DNA of 53,980 nucleotides from an uncultured Clostridia bacterium (GCA_946410595.1 CAMKAU010000005.1:1-53980), one strand, 5' to 3'. Shown: positions 1-7,363, counted from the stretch's first letter. The notes: a model not told the origin generated them from the sequence alone. Program-made: numbers and translations.

Positions 1-24
1 TCCGCCGGGTTTGAGGACGGATCT

Positions 25-199
25 GATTTCACCGCGAGCGAAGCAAGCGATTTCACCTGAGGGCAACGCCCGAAGATTTCACCGCGCCAAAGGCGGGATT
101 TCACCGGGGCGACGCGCCGGCTTTGTGCGATTTCATCAAGCGATTCCATCCCGCTCTCCGAGCGGATCCCATACACGCCTTGCGGTAAGTGATCCCATT
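25..199. repeat. Array of GATTTCACC-type short repeats with mini-hairpin spacers
   Basis: The 9-base word GATTTCACC occurs at 25-33, 49-57, 75-83 and 97-105. It then decays to GATTTCATC (129-137), GATTCCATC (142-150) and GATCCCAT forms (165-172, 191-198). The GC-rich spacers are mostly different self-complementary stems, for example GGGC-aa-CGCCC and CGCC-aaa-GGCG, so spacers vary while the word is kept. The array directly adjoins the transposase tail on the opposite strand and may be part of the element's terminal region. From memory, similar arrays are common beside insertion sequences in gut Firmicutes, but I know no established name. The left end of the array may lie outside the window. 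Confidence 0.75.
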
Positions 200-391
200 G
201 CTGTTCGATTCGATTCTTTGTAAAGCGGTTTGCTCTCTGATGGAACTCTCCTCGTACCTGTTTGGTGTACGATAACGGAGCACAGAGTGCGGCCGTTTTT
301 CGTTATAGAAATATATGTAGTCCTTGACCGCCTCTCTGAACTCTCTCTCGGATCGGAAATCTGTCCGGTACAGACGCTCTGTTTTCACCAT
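101..391 (-). pseudogene. 3' remnant of an IS3-family transposase (OrfB/integrase core)
   Basis: The minus-strand frame holds the C-terminal signature of IS3-type DDE transposases: a stretch ending in YFYNEKRPHS followed by LRYRTPNRYEE (about residues 27-48 of the frame). The catalytic D, D and E upstream of this are absent: an in-frame TAA stop lies a few codons before the first ATG, and no further homology is visible. The residues after about 48 run into the repeat array and are probably not original coding sequence. This is a non-functional tail of an insertion sequence whose 5' part has been lost, the break lying near 391. The strong ohrR promoter begins about 50 bases further on. Confidence 0.8.
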
Positions 392-440
392 AATCTTTTA
401 TCAAAAATATTGTATTTCATAAAACAGTATCATAATGTCC

Positions 441-469
441 TTGACAAATTATATCGCACGCGATATAAT
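441..469 (+). promoter_or_regulatory. Consensus sigma-A promoter of the ohrR operon
   Basis: TTGACA at 441-446 and TATAAT at 464-469 are both perfect and are separated by 17 bases. The predicted start is near 476, giving a leader of only about 15 bases, so the GGGAGG ribosome binding site (475-480) sits at the extreme 5' end of the mRNA. Confidence 0.9.
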
Positions 470-470
470 T
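447..470. promoter_or_regulatory. OhrR-type operator: perfect 10-bp inverted repeat over the -10
   Basis: AATTATATCG (447-456), spacer CACG, CGATATAATT (461-470): the two arms are perfectly complementary. The palindrome begins just after the -35 and covers the whole -10 box, so a bound dimer would block RNA polymerase. Its AT-rich dyad is like known MarR/OhrR operators, though not identical to the Bacillus one. Autorepression by the gene at 491 is inferred. Confidence 0.8.
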
Positions 471-490
471 AAACGGGAGGTGCAGATAGA

Positions 491-949
491 ATGAGCAATC
501 AATATGAATCACTCCAGTTGAAAAACCAAATCTGTTTTCCGCTCTACGCCGTATCGAATATGATAACGCGCAAATACAAACCGCTTCTCGACGAGCTCGA
601 TCTGACGTACACGCAGTATATCGTGATGATGGTGCTGTGGGAGCAGGGACAGGCGAACGAAAAGCTCCTCTGCGAGGCGCTTTGCCTGAAATCAAATACG
701 GTGACCCCGCTCCTTAAAAAACTGCGGGACAAAGGATATATCGAGAAATCGAAGGACAAAGACGACGAGCGCAACCTTGTGATCACGCTGACGAAAGCCG
801 GCGAAACATTACGGGATAAAGCGCTCCGCGTGCCGGAATGTATGGCAAAGGAGCTTCATCTGACGCCGGACGAGGCGGCCGAGCTTTACAAAATACTATA
901 TAAACTGCTCGATGAAGAAAAAAGTATAAACGGAGGCAAGCAAAAATGA
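491..949 (+). CDS. ohrR: OhrR-type MarR-family organic peroxide sensor/repressor
   Basis: A 152-residue winged-helix MarR protein. Near the N-terminus the motif NQICFPLYA places a cysteine at residue 15 with tyrosines at 19 and 29. These are the positions of the redox-sensing Cys15 and its Tyr19/Tyr29 partners in Bacillus subtilis OhrR, where oxidation by organic hydroperoxides releases DNA. The recognition-helix region (LKSNTVTPLLKKL) and wing (DKDDERNLVI) are typical. Cys117 could act as a second cysteine as in 2-Cys OhrR proteins, but this is uncertain. It is the first gene of a four-gene operon, overlaps the peroxidase start by 4 bases (ATGA), and has a palindrome over its own promoter. 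Other members of the family sense phenolics or hypochlorite, so the natural ligand is inferred. Confidence 0.9.
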   Translation: MSNQYESLQLKNQICFPLYAVSNMITRKYKPLLDELDLTYTQYIVMMVLWEQGQANEKLLCEALCLKSNTVTPLLKKLRDKGYIEKSKDKDDERNLVITLTKAGETLRDKALRVPECMAKELHLTPDEAAELYKILYKLLDEEKSINGGKQK

Positions 950-1494
950 AAACGGTCTGCGATTTCACGGTAAAAGACAGAAAGGGAAACGACGTCTGCC
1001 TTTCGGAATACAAGGGAAAGGTACTGCTCATCGTCAACACGGCGACGGGCTGCGGCTTCACGCCGCATTACGATCCGCTGGAGGCGATGTATAAGGATCT
1101 GCGGGACAAGGGATTCGAGATTCTCGATTTCCCGTCCAATCAGTTCGCGGGGCAGGCGCCCGGCAGCGACGACGAGATCCACGAGTTCTGCACGCTGAAA
1201 TTCGGCACCGAATTCCCGCAGTTCGCAAAGATCGACGTCAACGGCGAGACCGCCGATCCGCTTTTTGCATTCCTCGCCGCCGAGAAGCCGTTCGAGGGCT
1301 TTGGCAAGGGCCTGAAAAACGCCGCGCTGAACAAATTCGCAAAGATGAACAACAAGAAGTTCGGGGATAAAACCTACGTCGGCTGGAACTTCACGAAATT
1401 CCTCATCGACCGCGAAGGAAACGTCGTCGCCCGCTTCGAGCCGACCGTCGATATGAAGGACGTGCGCAAAGCGGTCGAAGAGCTGATAGGGTGA
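946..1494 (+). CDS. Glutathione peroxidase family thiol peroxidase
   Basis: A 182-residue thioredoxin-fold peroxidase. The peroxidatic cysteine lies in NTATGCGFTPHY (Cys at about residue 31), with a normal Cys and not selenocysteine. The second family motif is FPSNQFAGQAPG and the third contains the conserved Trp-Asn of GWNFTKFLID. Bacterial members usually reduce hydroperoxides with thioredoxin, despite the family name. Translational coupling to ohrR through the ATGA overlap suggests it is the main effector against organic peroxides here, in the place usually taken by Ohr. It is cytoplasmic, with no signal peptide. The length is slightly above the usual 160 because of an insertion rich in Lys and Asn before the Trp motif. 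Confidence 0.92.
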   Translation: MKTVCDFTVKDRKGNDVCLSEYKGKVLLIVNTATGCGFTPHYDPLEAMYKDLRDKGFEILDFPSNQFAGQAPGSDDEIHEFCTLKFGTEFPQFAKIDVNGETADPLFAFLAAEKPFEGFGKGLKNAALNKFAKMNNKKFGDKTYVGWNFTKFLIDREGNVVARFEPTVDMKDVRKAVEELIG

Positions 1495-1497
1495 AAA

Positions 1498-2316
1498 ATG
1501 AGCGCGCTTGATGAAATAAGGAAAAGAAAAAGCGTGCGGACGTTTGACGGGACTTCCGTTCGCGCCGAAGACGCGGAACGTATTCTTGCTTTTGCAGACG
1601 GCGTCGGCAATCCGTACGGTCAGCCGATCGAATGGAGACTGCTCGACGGAAAAACGAATGGACTGTCAAGCCCGGTGATCGTCGGTACGGACGTTTTTAT
1701 CGCAGGGAAAATGAAAACGCTGCCTCATTTCGAGGAGGCGTTCGGTTATTCGTTTGAGAAGCTCGTTCTGTACGCCGGGTCGCTCGGGATCGGCACGACG
1801 TGGATCGCCGGTACGATGAACCGCTCCGCGTTTGAAAAAGCCGTGGAGCTTGAAGACGGCGAAGTGATGCCTTGCGTCAGCCCGCTCGGTTACCCGGCGA
1901 AAAAGATGTCGCTTCGCGAGAGTCTGATGCGAAAGGGCGTCAAGGCGGACAGCCGCTTTGATTTCGGCGCTCTGTTTTTCGACGGATCGTTCAAAACGCC
2001 GCTTTCTCCCGAAAAAGCCGGCGCTCTCAAAGACGTTCTCGAAGCGGTACGTCTTGCCCCGTCGGCGGTAAACAAGCAGCCGTGGCGCGTTGTGATCAGC
2101 GGCCGCAAAGCACATTTCTACGAAAAGCACAGCGGCGGCTATATTCAGAACGGCTGGGACATCCAGAAGATCGATATGGGGATCGCGATGTGCCACTTTG
2201 ATCTTGCGGCGGCGGAATGCGGATTCGATACGGCGTTCGAGATCGAAGACCCGGGGATTGGGCCGGCGGAAAACGCGGAATATATCGCTTCTTACTCTTT
2301 CAAAGCAAAAGAATAA
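1498..2316 (+). CDS. Nitroreductase-family flavoprotein (TM1586-like)
   Basis: A 272-residue protein with the nitroreductase-like start [12 protein letters not shown] and a second related half containing [14 protein letters not shown], the usual FMN-contacting motif. The arrangement resembles the putative TM-nitroreductase family, in which two half-domains form one FMN-binding unit. It begins 3 bases after the peroxidase stop and belongs to the ohrR operon. Such enzymes use NAD(P)H to reduce quinones or nitro compounds. In this setting a role in disposing of electrophiles or oxidants is plausible but not shown by the sequence. The substrate is unknown. Confidence 0.85.
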   Translation: MSALDEIRKRKSVRTFDGTSVRAEDAERILAFADGVGNPYGQPIEWRLLDGKTNGLSSPVIVGTDVFIAGKMKTLPHFEEAFGYSFEKLVLYAGSLGIGTTWIAGTMNRSAFEKAVELEDGEVMPCVSPLGYPAKKMSLRESLMRKGVKADSRFDFGALFFDGSFKTPLSPEKAGALKDVLEAVRLAPSAVNKQPWRVVISGRKAHFYEKHSGGYIQNGWDIQKIDMGIAMCHFDLAAAECGFDTAFEIEDPGIGPAENAEYIASYSFKAKE

Positions 2317-2359
2317 ACCGAAAAGACGGAGTTTTTTTCTGTTAAGGGAGGAATATACT

Positions 2360-3301
2360 ATGGTCATCAAAGCAGTCCCATTCAGAAAAGACGGGTTTTA
2401 TACTCAGCCCTTTGCCTTCGGAGGGGAAGAAGGAATGGAGAAGTTTGATCCGAAGGTGCGCTATCGCGGCAGTCTGCAAAACTATTTGATCGATACCGGA
2501 GATGAAGTGATCCTTGTCGATACCGGTTTTCCCGCAGGCACGCCGGAGGAATCGCCGGATGAAAAGAGTCTTGCCTTTACCGGGAAGGATATCTGCAGTT
2601 ATATGGAAGCGTTCGCCGCGCTCGGCTACAAGCCGGAGCAGGTGACGAAGATCTTACTTACGCACAAGCACGCCGACCACTCCGGCGAACTGCGCTCCTT
2701 CCCGAACGCGAAGATCTGCGTGAACGCCGACGAAACCTCCGCAGCAGAGCTGCAGGGGCTTGATCATATCGTCCCCGTCAGTTTCACCGACGGAGCGTAT
2801 CACAATTTCCCGGAAAGTCAGAAGATCGCGGACGGCGTTTATCTGATCAAAGCCAAGGGTCATACCAACGGCAACAGCATCGTGATCGTCGAAAACGACG
2901 GACTATTCTATATGCTCCACGGCGATATCACCTACGTTGACGAGGCGCTGTATGAGAATAAGCTGTCGGTGGTTTACGAAGACCTCGCCGCCGCCCGCGA
3001 AACGCTCGATCGTGTCCGGGAATTCGTCCGCGGCAATCCGACCGTCTACTGCGGAACTCATACGCCGCAGGGGTACGAAAACCTGGAGGCAAAACGTGTA
3101 ACGGATCTTGATCATCCCGTCCCGACGGTGCTTGCCGAGATCGATTTTTCCGAAACGAAAGCCGGCGGCAAATACGTCTGCACGGTCTGCGGCTATGTTT
3201 ACGATCCCGCCGAGCACGACGGCGTCGCGTTTGAAGATCTGCCCGGCGACTGGAAGTGCCCCCGCTGCAAACAGCCGAAGGAGAAGTTCAATAAGGCGTG
3301 A
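2360..3301 (+). CDS. Metallo-beta-lactamase fold hydrolase fused to rubredoxin
   Basis: The start at 2360 is chosen because GGGAGG lies 8 bases upstream; the same frame is open further upstream but overlaps the nitroreductase gene. The 313-residue protein has an MBL domain (about 1-255) with the metal motif THKHADH, then a C-terminal rubredoxin domain (about 263-313) with [10 protein letters not shown] and CPRCKQ, the four Cys iron ligands. MBL proteins joined to rubredoxin are known in anaerobes as redox proteins, for example flavo-diiron reductases, but no flavodoxin domain is present here. The gene is the last of the ohrR operon, which suggests electron delivery during oxidative stress. 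Its reaction is not known. Confidence 0.88.
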   Translation: MVIKAVPFRKDGFYTQPFAFGGEEGMEKFDPKVRYRGSLQNYLIDTGDEVILVDTGFPAGTPEESPDEKSLAFTGKDICSYMEAFAALGYKPEQVTKILLTHKHADHSGELRSFPNAKICVNADETSAAELQGLDHIVPVSFTDGAYHNFPESQKIADGVYLIKAKGHTNGNSIVIVENDGLFYMLHGDITYVDEALYENKLSVVYEDLAAARETLDRVREFVRGNPTVYCGTHTPQGYENLEAKRVTDLDHPVPTVLAEIDFSETKAGGKYVCTVCGYVYDPAEHDGVAFEDLPGDWKCPRCKQPKEKFNKA

Positions 3302-3420
3302 TACGTTCCGGTTTGTTGCGGGGAATGCCTTTTTGTGATTTCGAGCGTTTAAGGTCCCAATACGCATACTCCATATCAGCGCCCTCAAAATACGCATTTT
3401 CCCCTTGTCGGGCGAAACAA

Positions 3421-3467
3421 AACAGCACTCATTTCCCAAACGGATCTGAGTGCTGTTATTTTTCTTT
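3421..3467. terminator. Hairpin terminator between convergent operons
   Basis: AACAGCACTCA (3421-3431) pairs perfectly with TGAGTGCTGTT (3447-3457) around a 15-base loop, followed by ATTTTTCTTTT. It ends the ohrR operon on +. The stop codon of the minus-strand regulator lies inside the right arm, so it probably also limits that transcript. Confidence 0.75.
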
Positions 3468-3659
3468 TCGGCCGATAAAATAATCAGCGGAGACGTGATA
3501 AAAATCGCATAGCTTGATCAAATCGTCGATTTTCAGTTCCGCTCTGCCCGTTTCGATATGATTATAACCTTGCTGCGATTTATTGATGATTTTTCCCGCC
3601 TGTGATTGCGTTAAATCATGGTCTTCTCTCAACGCTCGCATCCGTTCGCGATAGTTCAT
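3456..3659 (-). CDS. Small XRE-family transcriptional regulator
   Basis: The ATG at 3657-3659 is chosen because GAGGTGG precedes it on the minus strand; a longer frame upstream lacks such a site and runs into the operators. The 67-residue protein is almost entirely a Cro/C1-type helix-turn-helix: RMRALREDHDLTQSQAGKIINKSQQGYNHIETGRAELKID, followed by YHVSADYFIG, typical of single-domain XRE regulators. It is divergent from the VanZ-like gene, and two matching 17-bp inverted repeats lie between them. Autoregulation and control of the VanZ/DUF4352 pair are inferred. Confidence 0.88.
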   Translation of the reverse strand: MNYRERMRALREDHDLTQSQAGKIINKSQQGYNHIETGRAELKIDDLIKLCDFYHVSADYFIGRKEK

Positions 3660-3687
3660 ATCACACCACCTCATAACAATCATAACA

Positions 3688-3729
3688 TACTCATAAATTG
3701 AGTATTGACAATTACTCAAACATTGAGTA
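3688..3729. promoter_or_regulatory. Twin 17-bp operators in the divergent region
   Basis: Two near-identical palindromes share the pattern TACTCA-N5-TGAGTA: 3688-3704 (6-bp arms) and 3713-3729 (7-bp perfect arms around ACA). Their centres are 25 bases apart. The second fills the space between the -35 and -10 boxes of the rightward promoter and the first lies just upstream of its -35. The adjacent XRE protein is the obvious candidate ligand. Confidence 0.8.
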
Positions 3730-3733
3730 TAAT
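3705..3733 (+). promoter_or_regulatory. Consensus promoter predicted to make a leaderless mRNA
   Basis: TTGACA (3705-3710), 17-bp spacer, TATAAT (3728-3733). The expected transcription start falls at 3740, which is the A of the VanZ-like ATG. No Shine-Dalgarno sequence is visible before that ATG. Confidence 0.85.
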
Positions 3734-3739
3734 TTGATT

Positions 3740-4144
3740 ATGAGTTTGAAAAAACGATGTACGGTAAACGCCGGTTTCTCTCTCGCGGCAGGCGCTTTGC
3801 TCTATTTTCTTTTTCGTCCGCGCACGCTGTTTTTATCCTGGCTTCCTGTCAGCGGACCGCTTTCCCGCCTTTCCTTTCCGGGGGAAACCGTCGTTCGCTT
3901 TTATCTCCCGGATTTTTTGTGGTGTTACGCTTTGTGCTTTTCGCTGTTTCGCCTGCACTTGCCGTCTGCCGGAAAAGCGGCTTTGCTTTCGTCGGCGGCC
4001 TTTGTTTTCGGGTGCTTTTGGGAGCTTTTGCAATATATCGGCTCTGTTCCCGGGACGGGGGATTTTCTTGACTGCGTTGCTTACGGGGGCGGCTCTATTG
4101 CCGCTCTGCGCATATATTTTTTAATCAAAAGGAGACACACATGA
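3740..4144 (+). CDS. VanZ-like membrane protein
   Basis: A 134-residue protein with about four hydrophobic segments and the VanZ-like core FGCFWELLQYIGSVPGTGDFLDCVAYGGG, in which the Glu, Gln, GTGD and Asp positions are the family signature. VanZ-like proteins occur widely in Firmicutes; VanZ itself gives low-level teicoplanin resistance by an unclear mechanism. The start at 3740 coincides with the predicted transcription start (see promoter). The gene overlaps the next by ATGA, so the two form an operon facing away from the XRE regulator. The biochemical role is unknown. Confidence 0.82.
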   Translation: MSLKKRCTVNAGFSLAAGALLYFLFRPRTLFLSWLPVSGPLSRLSFPGETVVRFYLPDFLWCYALCFSLFRLHLPSAGKAALLSSAAFVFGCFWELLQYIGSVPGTGDFLDCVAYGGGSIAALRIYFLIKRRHT

Positions 4145-4695
4145 AAAAACCACTGGCAACGATTTTATCCTTTGCGCTGATTCTCGCGTTCGCCGTTTTC
4201 GCGCTCGGCAGCGGGGAAAGTGAGGGCACAGCGGAGCCCAAAGGCTCGAAAGCGCAGGAACCCGCCGCGTCCGAGAAAGCCGCCGCGACCGAAAAAACTT
4301 CCCAAAACCAGCGGCAAGAGGTTCGGGCAGGGGAAACATTGGACGTGAACGGCCTCAAGATTACGTTTGACAGCGCCGAAAAATGGACTTCCGACAATAT
4401 GTTTATCCAGCCCGCTGACGGGAAAGAGTTTATTCGCCTTCACTTCAGCATTGCAAACGACACGAAATCAGATCAGTATATCGGGGCTGTCGATTTTGAG
4501 TGCTATGCCGATGGCGCCAAGTGCAAAATGCAGTATATAGGCGACGACGCCCTTTCCTTTGACAGCATTTCCCCCGGCAGAAAAACCTCCGGTTACGTTT
4601 ATTTTGAGGCGCCGGTAGATGCGGACAGTGTGGAAGTGGAATATGAAACGTCCATATTGACGAATAAAAAAGCTTATTTTATCGTAGAGTTTTAA
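4141..4695 (+). CDS. Secreted DUF4352-type protein
   Basis: The 184-residue product has an N-terminal signal peptide (MKKPLATILSFALILAFAVF, cleavage probably near ALG-SG), a low-complexity Glu/Ala/Lys linker to about residue 60, and an immunoglobulin-like DUF4352 domain (about 62-184) containing ADGKEFIRLHFSIAND and SPGRKTSGYVYFEAP. Related proteins are usually lipoproteins, but no lipobox cysteine is present at the expected place, so it is probably released or only loosely held. AAAAGGAG precedes the start, which overlaps the VanZ-like stop. It may be an extracellular partner of that protein; function unknown. Confidence 0.8.
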   Translation: MKKPLATILSFALILAFAVFALGSGESEGTAEPKGSKAQEPAASEKAAATEKTSQNQRQEVRAGETLDVNGLKITFDSAEKWTSDNMFIQPADGKEFIRLHFSIANDTKSDQYIGAVDFECYADGAKCKMQYIGDDALSFDSISPGRKTSGYVYFEAPVDADSVEVEYETSILTNKKAYFIVEF

Positions 4696-4730
4696 GAAAA
4701 AAAGCAAAGCGGCGTTTTCCGCCGCGAGAA

Positions 4731-4764
4731 AAAAAGAAGCGGATTTCAGGATCCGCTTCTTTTT
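4731..4764. terminator. Bidirectional terminator
   Basis: AAAAAGAAGCGGAT (4731-4744) pairs with ATCCGCTTCTTTTT (4751-4764) around a 6-base loop. It lies between two convergent genes. A shorter stem, GCGGCG-ttttc-CGCCGC, lies just upstream at about 4709-4726. Confidence 0.88.
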
Positions 4765-4807
4765 ACGCAAAAGGGAAAGAACGCCGCGGGCGGGGCTGCC
4801 GGGAAGA

Positions 4808-5458
4808 TCAGTATTTGATCTCGAGGTTTGCGCCCGTAATACCCGCCACGGCGCCGCTTTCGATCAAAGACCTGTTTTCAACGTGGGAGATCAGCCATTT
4901 GTTCTTGCGGAACAGCAGAGGATTGTCCGCCTTTTTTTCAAGCGGGGTATTCGTTCCGAGCGGCAGGGCGACCACACAGCCGAAGCCCTCTTTGTTTACT
5001 TCGCAGGGGGTGTAGTGCAGGGAGGTGGCGTACACCTCCGCGGCGGTGCCGGCGGGGAGATAAAAGGCCTTGAAGCGGGAGGCGTCGATCACGTTGTTCT
5101 CCACGTCCCAGACGTGGCCGAGGATGAGAACGACCGGCGTGACGGCCACGTTCACCTCGCTTGAAAAATGCCACTCCGTGGCGTTCAGGAGGCGGTTGTG
5201 CCCCCAGCAGTACCCGATCTGCGCGGGGAGCGTGCCGAAGAACCCGTCCCGGATCTCCGCGGCGATCGGCAGCGCTTCAAACGCCGCAACGGAGGGCAGG
5301 TAGGCGGAGCCGCTCTCGGGATAGCGGATCTCTCCGGCGGCCTTTATGATCCCGGAAACGTCAAGCCCCGCGATCACTCTGCCAAACGGCGAAAACGCCT
5401 GATCGGTTACGTCGTACAGCTCGATTTCCTTGTTTAACTGTTTCAGCTTTTCCAGCAT
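4808..5458 (-). CDS. DUF4867 family protein
   Basis: A 216-residue soluble protein of the DUF4867 type, recognised from the overall pattern: an N-terminal LKQLNKEIELYDVTDQAFSPFGRV, a central CWGHNRLLNATEWH, then VTPVVLILGHVWD and YLPAGTAAEVYATSLHYTPCEV. The His, Glu and Trp residues in GHNRLLNATEWH and the later His suggest a cupin-like sugar-handling enzyme, but the reaction is not established. GAGGTGA precedes the ATG. It is transcribed alone from a promoter about 100 bases upstream. In other genomes members are often near sugar catabolism genes (from memory). Confidence 0.7.
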   Translation of the reverse strand: MLEKLKQLNKEIELYDVTDQAFSPFGRVIAGLDVSGIIKAAGEIRYPESGSAYLPSVAAFEALPIAAEIRDGFFGTLPAQIGYCWGHNRLLNATEWHFSSEVNVAVTPVVLILGHVWDVENNVIDASRFKAFYLPAGTAAEVYATSLHYTPCEVNKEGFGCVVALPLGTNTPLEKKADNPLLFRKNKWLISHVENRSLIESGAVAGITGANLEIKY

Positions 5459-5566
5459 CGCTTTTCACCTCGATCAAAAAAATACAAAACCATAAAACCG
5501 CCAAAGGACGGGGCCGGTTATGGAAAAAACTTCCCGCCCGGGTTTTCCCGGATCCCCGGCAACCCA

Positions 5567-5595
5567 AGTATAGCATCTTTTTCGCCGTTTGTCTA
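5567..5595 (-). promoter_or_regulatory. Promoter of the DUF4867 gene
   Basis: On the minus strand, TAGACA (5590-5595), 17-bp spacer, TATACT (5567-5572). This leaves a leader of about 100 bases with a CCGGGttttCCCGG-type stem. Between this promoter and the capsule promoter lie two small stems (GGTTC-GAACC at 5636-5650, CCCGT-ACGGG at 5650-5665). The 5459-5801 region contains no gene that I can support. Confidence 0.7.
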
Positions 5596-5671
5596 CTTTT
5601 CGGGCCGTTTTTTTCTATTTTTTCAGAAGAAGAAAGGTTCTCTGCGAACCCCGTTTTTTCACGGGAAAGTA

Positions 5672-5700
5672 TTGCAAAAAGGAAGAAGTCGTGTTATAAT
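5672..5700 (+). promoter_or_regulatory. Promoter of the surface-polysaccharide operon
   Basis: TTGCAA (5672-5677), 17-bp spacer, TATAAT (5695-5700). The predicted start is near 5707, giving a 95-base leader before the CpsC gene at 5802. The leader contains a CGCGC-aaag-GCGCG stem and ends with GGAGGACGGAAGG. No other strong promoter was seen within the following 24 kb. Confidence 0.82.
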
Positions 5701-5801
5701 TTTTCCGTATTCCTATCGCTTCGCGGAAACGGATCTTCGTTCTTTCCGCGGGGGCCGCGCAAAGGCGCGCGTTTATCATTCTTGGAGGACGGAAGGACAA
5801 A

Positions 5802-6566
5802 ATGCAGAAACAGCAAAAGAACAGCGGAGACACCTATACGATCGACGTATTGCAGATCCTCAGGGCGTTGTGGAAACGCGCCTGGCTGATCGTTCTGAGC
5901 GGTTTGCTGACGGCGACGATCGGTTTTCTCATCGCGGCTTTTTCCATCACGCCGACCTACTCGTCGTACATTAAGCTGTACGTCAACAGCAAGTCGATCT
6001 CCGTGGGCGGAACGAGCTTCAGCATCACGTCGTCCGAGTTGAACGCGGCGCAAAAGCTGCTCAAAACCTACGGGGAGATCCTGAAGAGCCGGAGCACGCT
6101 GGAGCGCGTGGTCGAAAAAGCGGAGCTGGATTATTCCTGGAAACGGCTTTCCGGCATGATCACCTACGAGTCTTCCAACGAAACGGAAATCATGCGCGTT
6201 ACGGTCGTTTCCGGAGATCCGTACGAAGCGTGCAAGATCGCAAACACCATAGCGGAAGTCCTCCCGACGCGGATTTCCGAGATCATCGACGGCGCGTCGA
6301 TGGAGGTCGTGGATTCCGCGATACCGGATCTGGCCAAGATCGCGCCGAACGTAACGAGTTATACGGTCAAATGGCTCTTTCTCGGCGTTTTCGCCTCCGC
6401 GGCCGTGCTGGCCGTGCTGGCGCTGATGGACGGCACGATCCACGACGAAGAGTATCTCCTCAACAAGTACGATTACCCGATTCTCGGAAAGATCCCCGAT
6501 CTTTTGAATACCGGCAGCAAGTCTTACGGTTACTACTACCAGAAGCACCGTAAGAGCGGCAATTGA
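5802..6566 (+). CDS. cpsC: Chain-length determinant / BY-kinase activator (CpsC/Wzz type)
   Basis: A 254-residue protein with two membrane segments (about 28-47 and 190-209) flanking an external alpha/beta domain, the topology of Gram-positive polysaccharide co-polymerases. The cytoplasmic tail (HDEEYLLNKYDYPILGKIPDL) matches the region that binds and activates the separate tyrosine kinase. It is the first gene of the operon, and the kinase gene starts 17 bases after its stop. The role inferred from the family is to set polysaccharide chain length together with CpsD and CpsB. Confidence 0.92.
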   Translation: MQKQQKNSGDTYTIDVLQILRALWKRAWLIVLSGLLTATIGFLIAAFSITPTYSSYIKLYVNSKSISVGGTSFSITSSELNAAQKLLKTYGEILKSRSTLERVVEKAELDYSWKRLSGMITYESSNETEIMRVTVVSGDPYEACKIANTIAEVLPTRISEIIDGASMEVVDSAIPDLAKIAPNVTSYTVKWLFLGVFASAAVLAVLALMDGTIHDEEYLLNKYDYPILGKIPDLLNTGSKSYGYYYQKHRKSGN

Positions 6567-6583
6567 GAAAGGAAAAAGAGAAG

Positions 6584-7363
6584 ATGGGTTTGTTTGGAAA
6601 AAAGAGCAAACAGCAGCAGTTTGCGTCCGGCGGCAGCGAAAATAAAAAGACGCTTCACAAAAATCTGAGCTTTACCGCGATCGAGCAGTATAAGCTGATC
6701 CGGGCGAACCTGGATTTCACGCTTCCCGAGGACGAGAAGTGCCCGGTGATCGGCGTGACCAGCTCGATCCGCGGCGAGGGAAAAAGCACCACCGCGGTCA
6801 ACCTCTCCTACGTGTTCGCGGAAAAGGGAAGCAAAGTGCTCCTGATCGATGCGGACCTCCGGATCCCGTCCGTCGCCAAAAAGCTGGAGATCGAAAGTTC
6901 TCCCGGGCTCACGGATCTTTTGCGGGGCAAAGGCGCGCAGACCACGGAGTTCAAGTCCCACCTGCTCAGCAACTGGTTTATTCTTCCCGCGGGAGAGGTC
7001 CCGCCGAACCCGTCCGAGCTTCTCGGCTCGAACCGGATGAAGAGCATCCTCGCCAAGCTCAGAGAGATGTTCGACTGCATCATCATCGACCTTCCGCCGG
7101 TCAATATCGTGTCGGACGTGATCGCCGTTTCCGGGCTGGTTTCCGGTATGATCGTGGTGGTCCGCGAGGAATACACGGAAAAGAAGGAGCTGGAGCGCTG
7201 CTTCAGGCAGCTGGAGCTTTCCAACGTGAACGTCCTCGGCTGCGTTCTCAACGAAGCGAAACCGGAAAACGGCGGGTACGGAAAATACAGAAAATACAAG
7301 TACTACAAATACTATAAGTACTATCAAAATTATCAAAGCGGTCCGAAAGGCGCGGAAAAGTGA
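6584..7363 (+). CDS. cpsD: Bacterial tyrosine kinase CpsD (capsule regulation)
   Basis: The ATG at 6584 is chosen, after AAAGGAAAAAGAG. The 259 residues carry Walker A SIRGEGKST (61-69), Walker A' LLIDADLR (87-93) and Walker B IIIDLPP (166-172), as in BY-kinases. The C-terminus has ten tyrosines between residues 232 and 250 (KYKYYKYYKYYQNY), an unusually dense autophosphorylation cluster. The kinase works with CpsC at the membrane, and cycling of its Tyr-cluster phosphorylation controls polymer length. Its last bases overlap the CpsB start (GTGA), matching the functional coupling of kinase and phosphatase. Confidence 0.94.
   Translation: MGLFGKKSKQQQFASGGSENKKTLHKNLSFTAIEQYKLIRANLDFTLPEDEKCPVIGVTSSIRGEGKSTTAVNLSYVFAEKGSKVLLIDADLRIPSVAKKLEIESSPGLTDLLRGKGAQTTEFKSHLLSNWFILPAGEVPPNPSELLGSNRMKSILAKLREMFDCIIIDLPPVNIVSDVIAVSGLVSGMIVVVREEYTEKKELERCFRQLELSNVNVLGCVLNEAKPENGGYGKYRKYKYYKYYKYYQNYQSGPKGAEK

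Noticed and set aside
25..199. Possible CRISPR array
   Set aside because: The repeated word is only 9 bases, spacers are 4-23 bases and mostly self-complementary, and the copies decay. No cas genes are in the window.
2198..2359. N-terminal extension of the MBL-rubredoxin protein
   Set aside because: The upstream part is Arg-rich, overlaps the nitroreductase gene and lacks a ribosome binding site, whereas GGGAGG stands before the ATG at 2360.
5707..5801. Riboswitch or attenuator in the capsule leader
   Set aside because: Only one short GC stem is visible and no terminator-antiterminator pair or known aptamer motif could be recognised.
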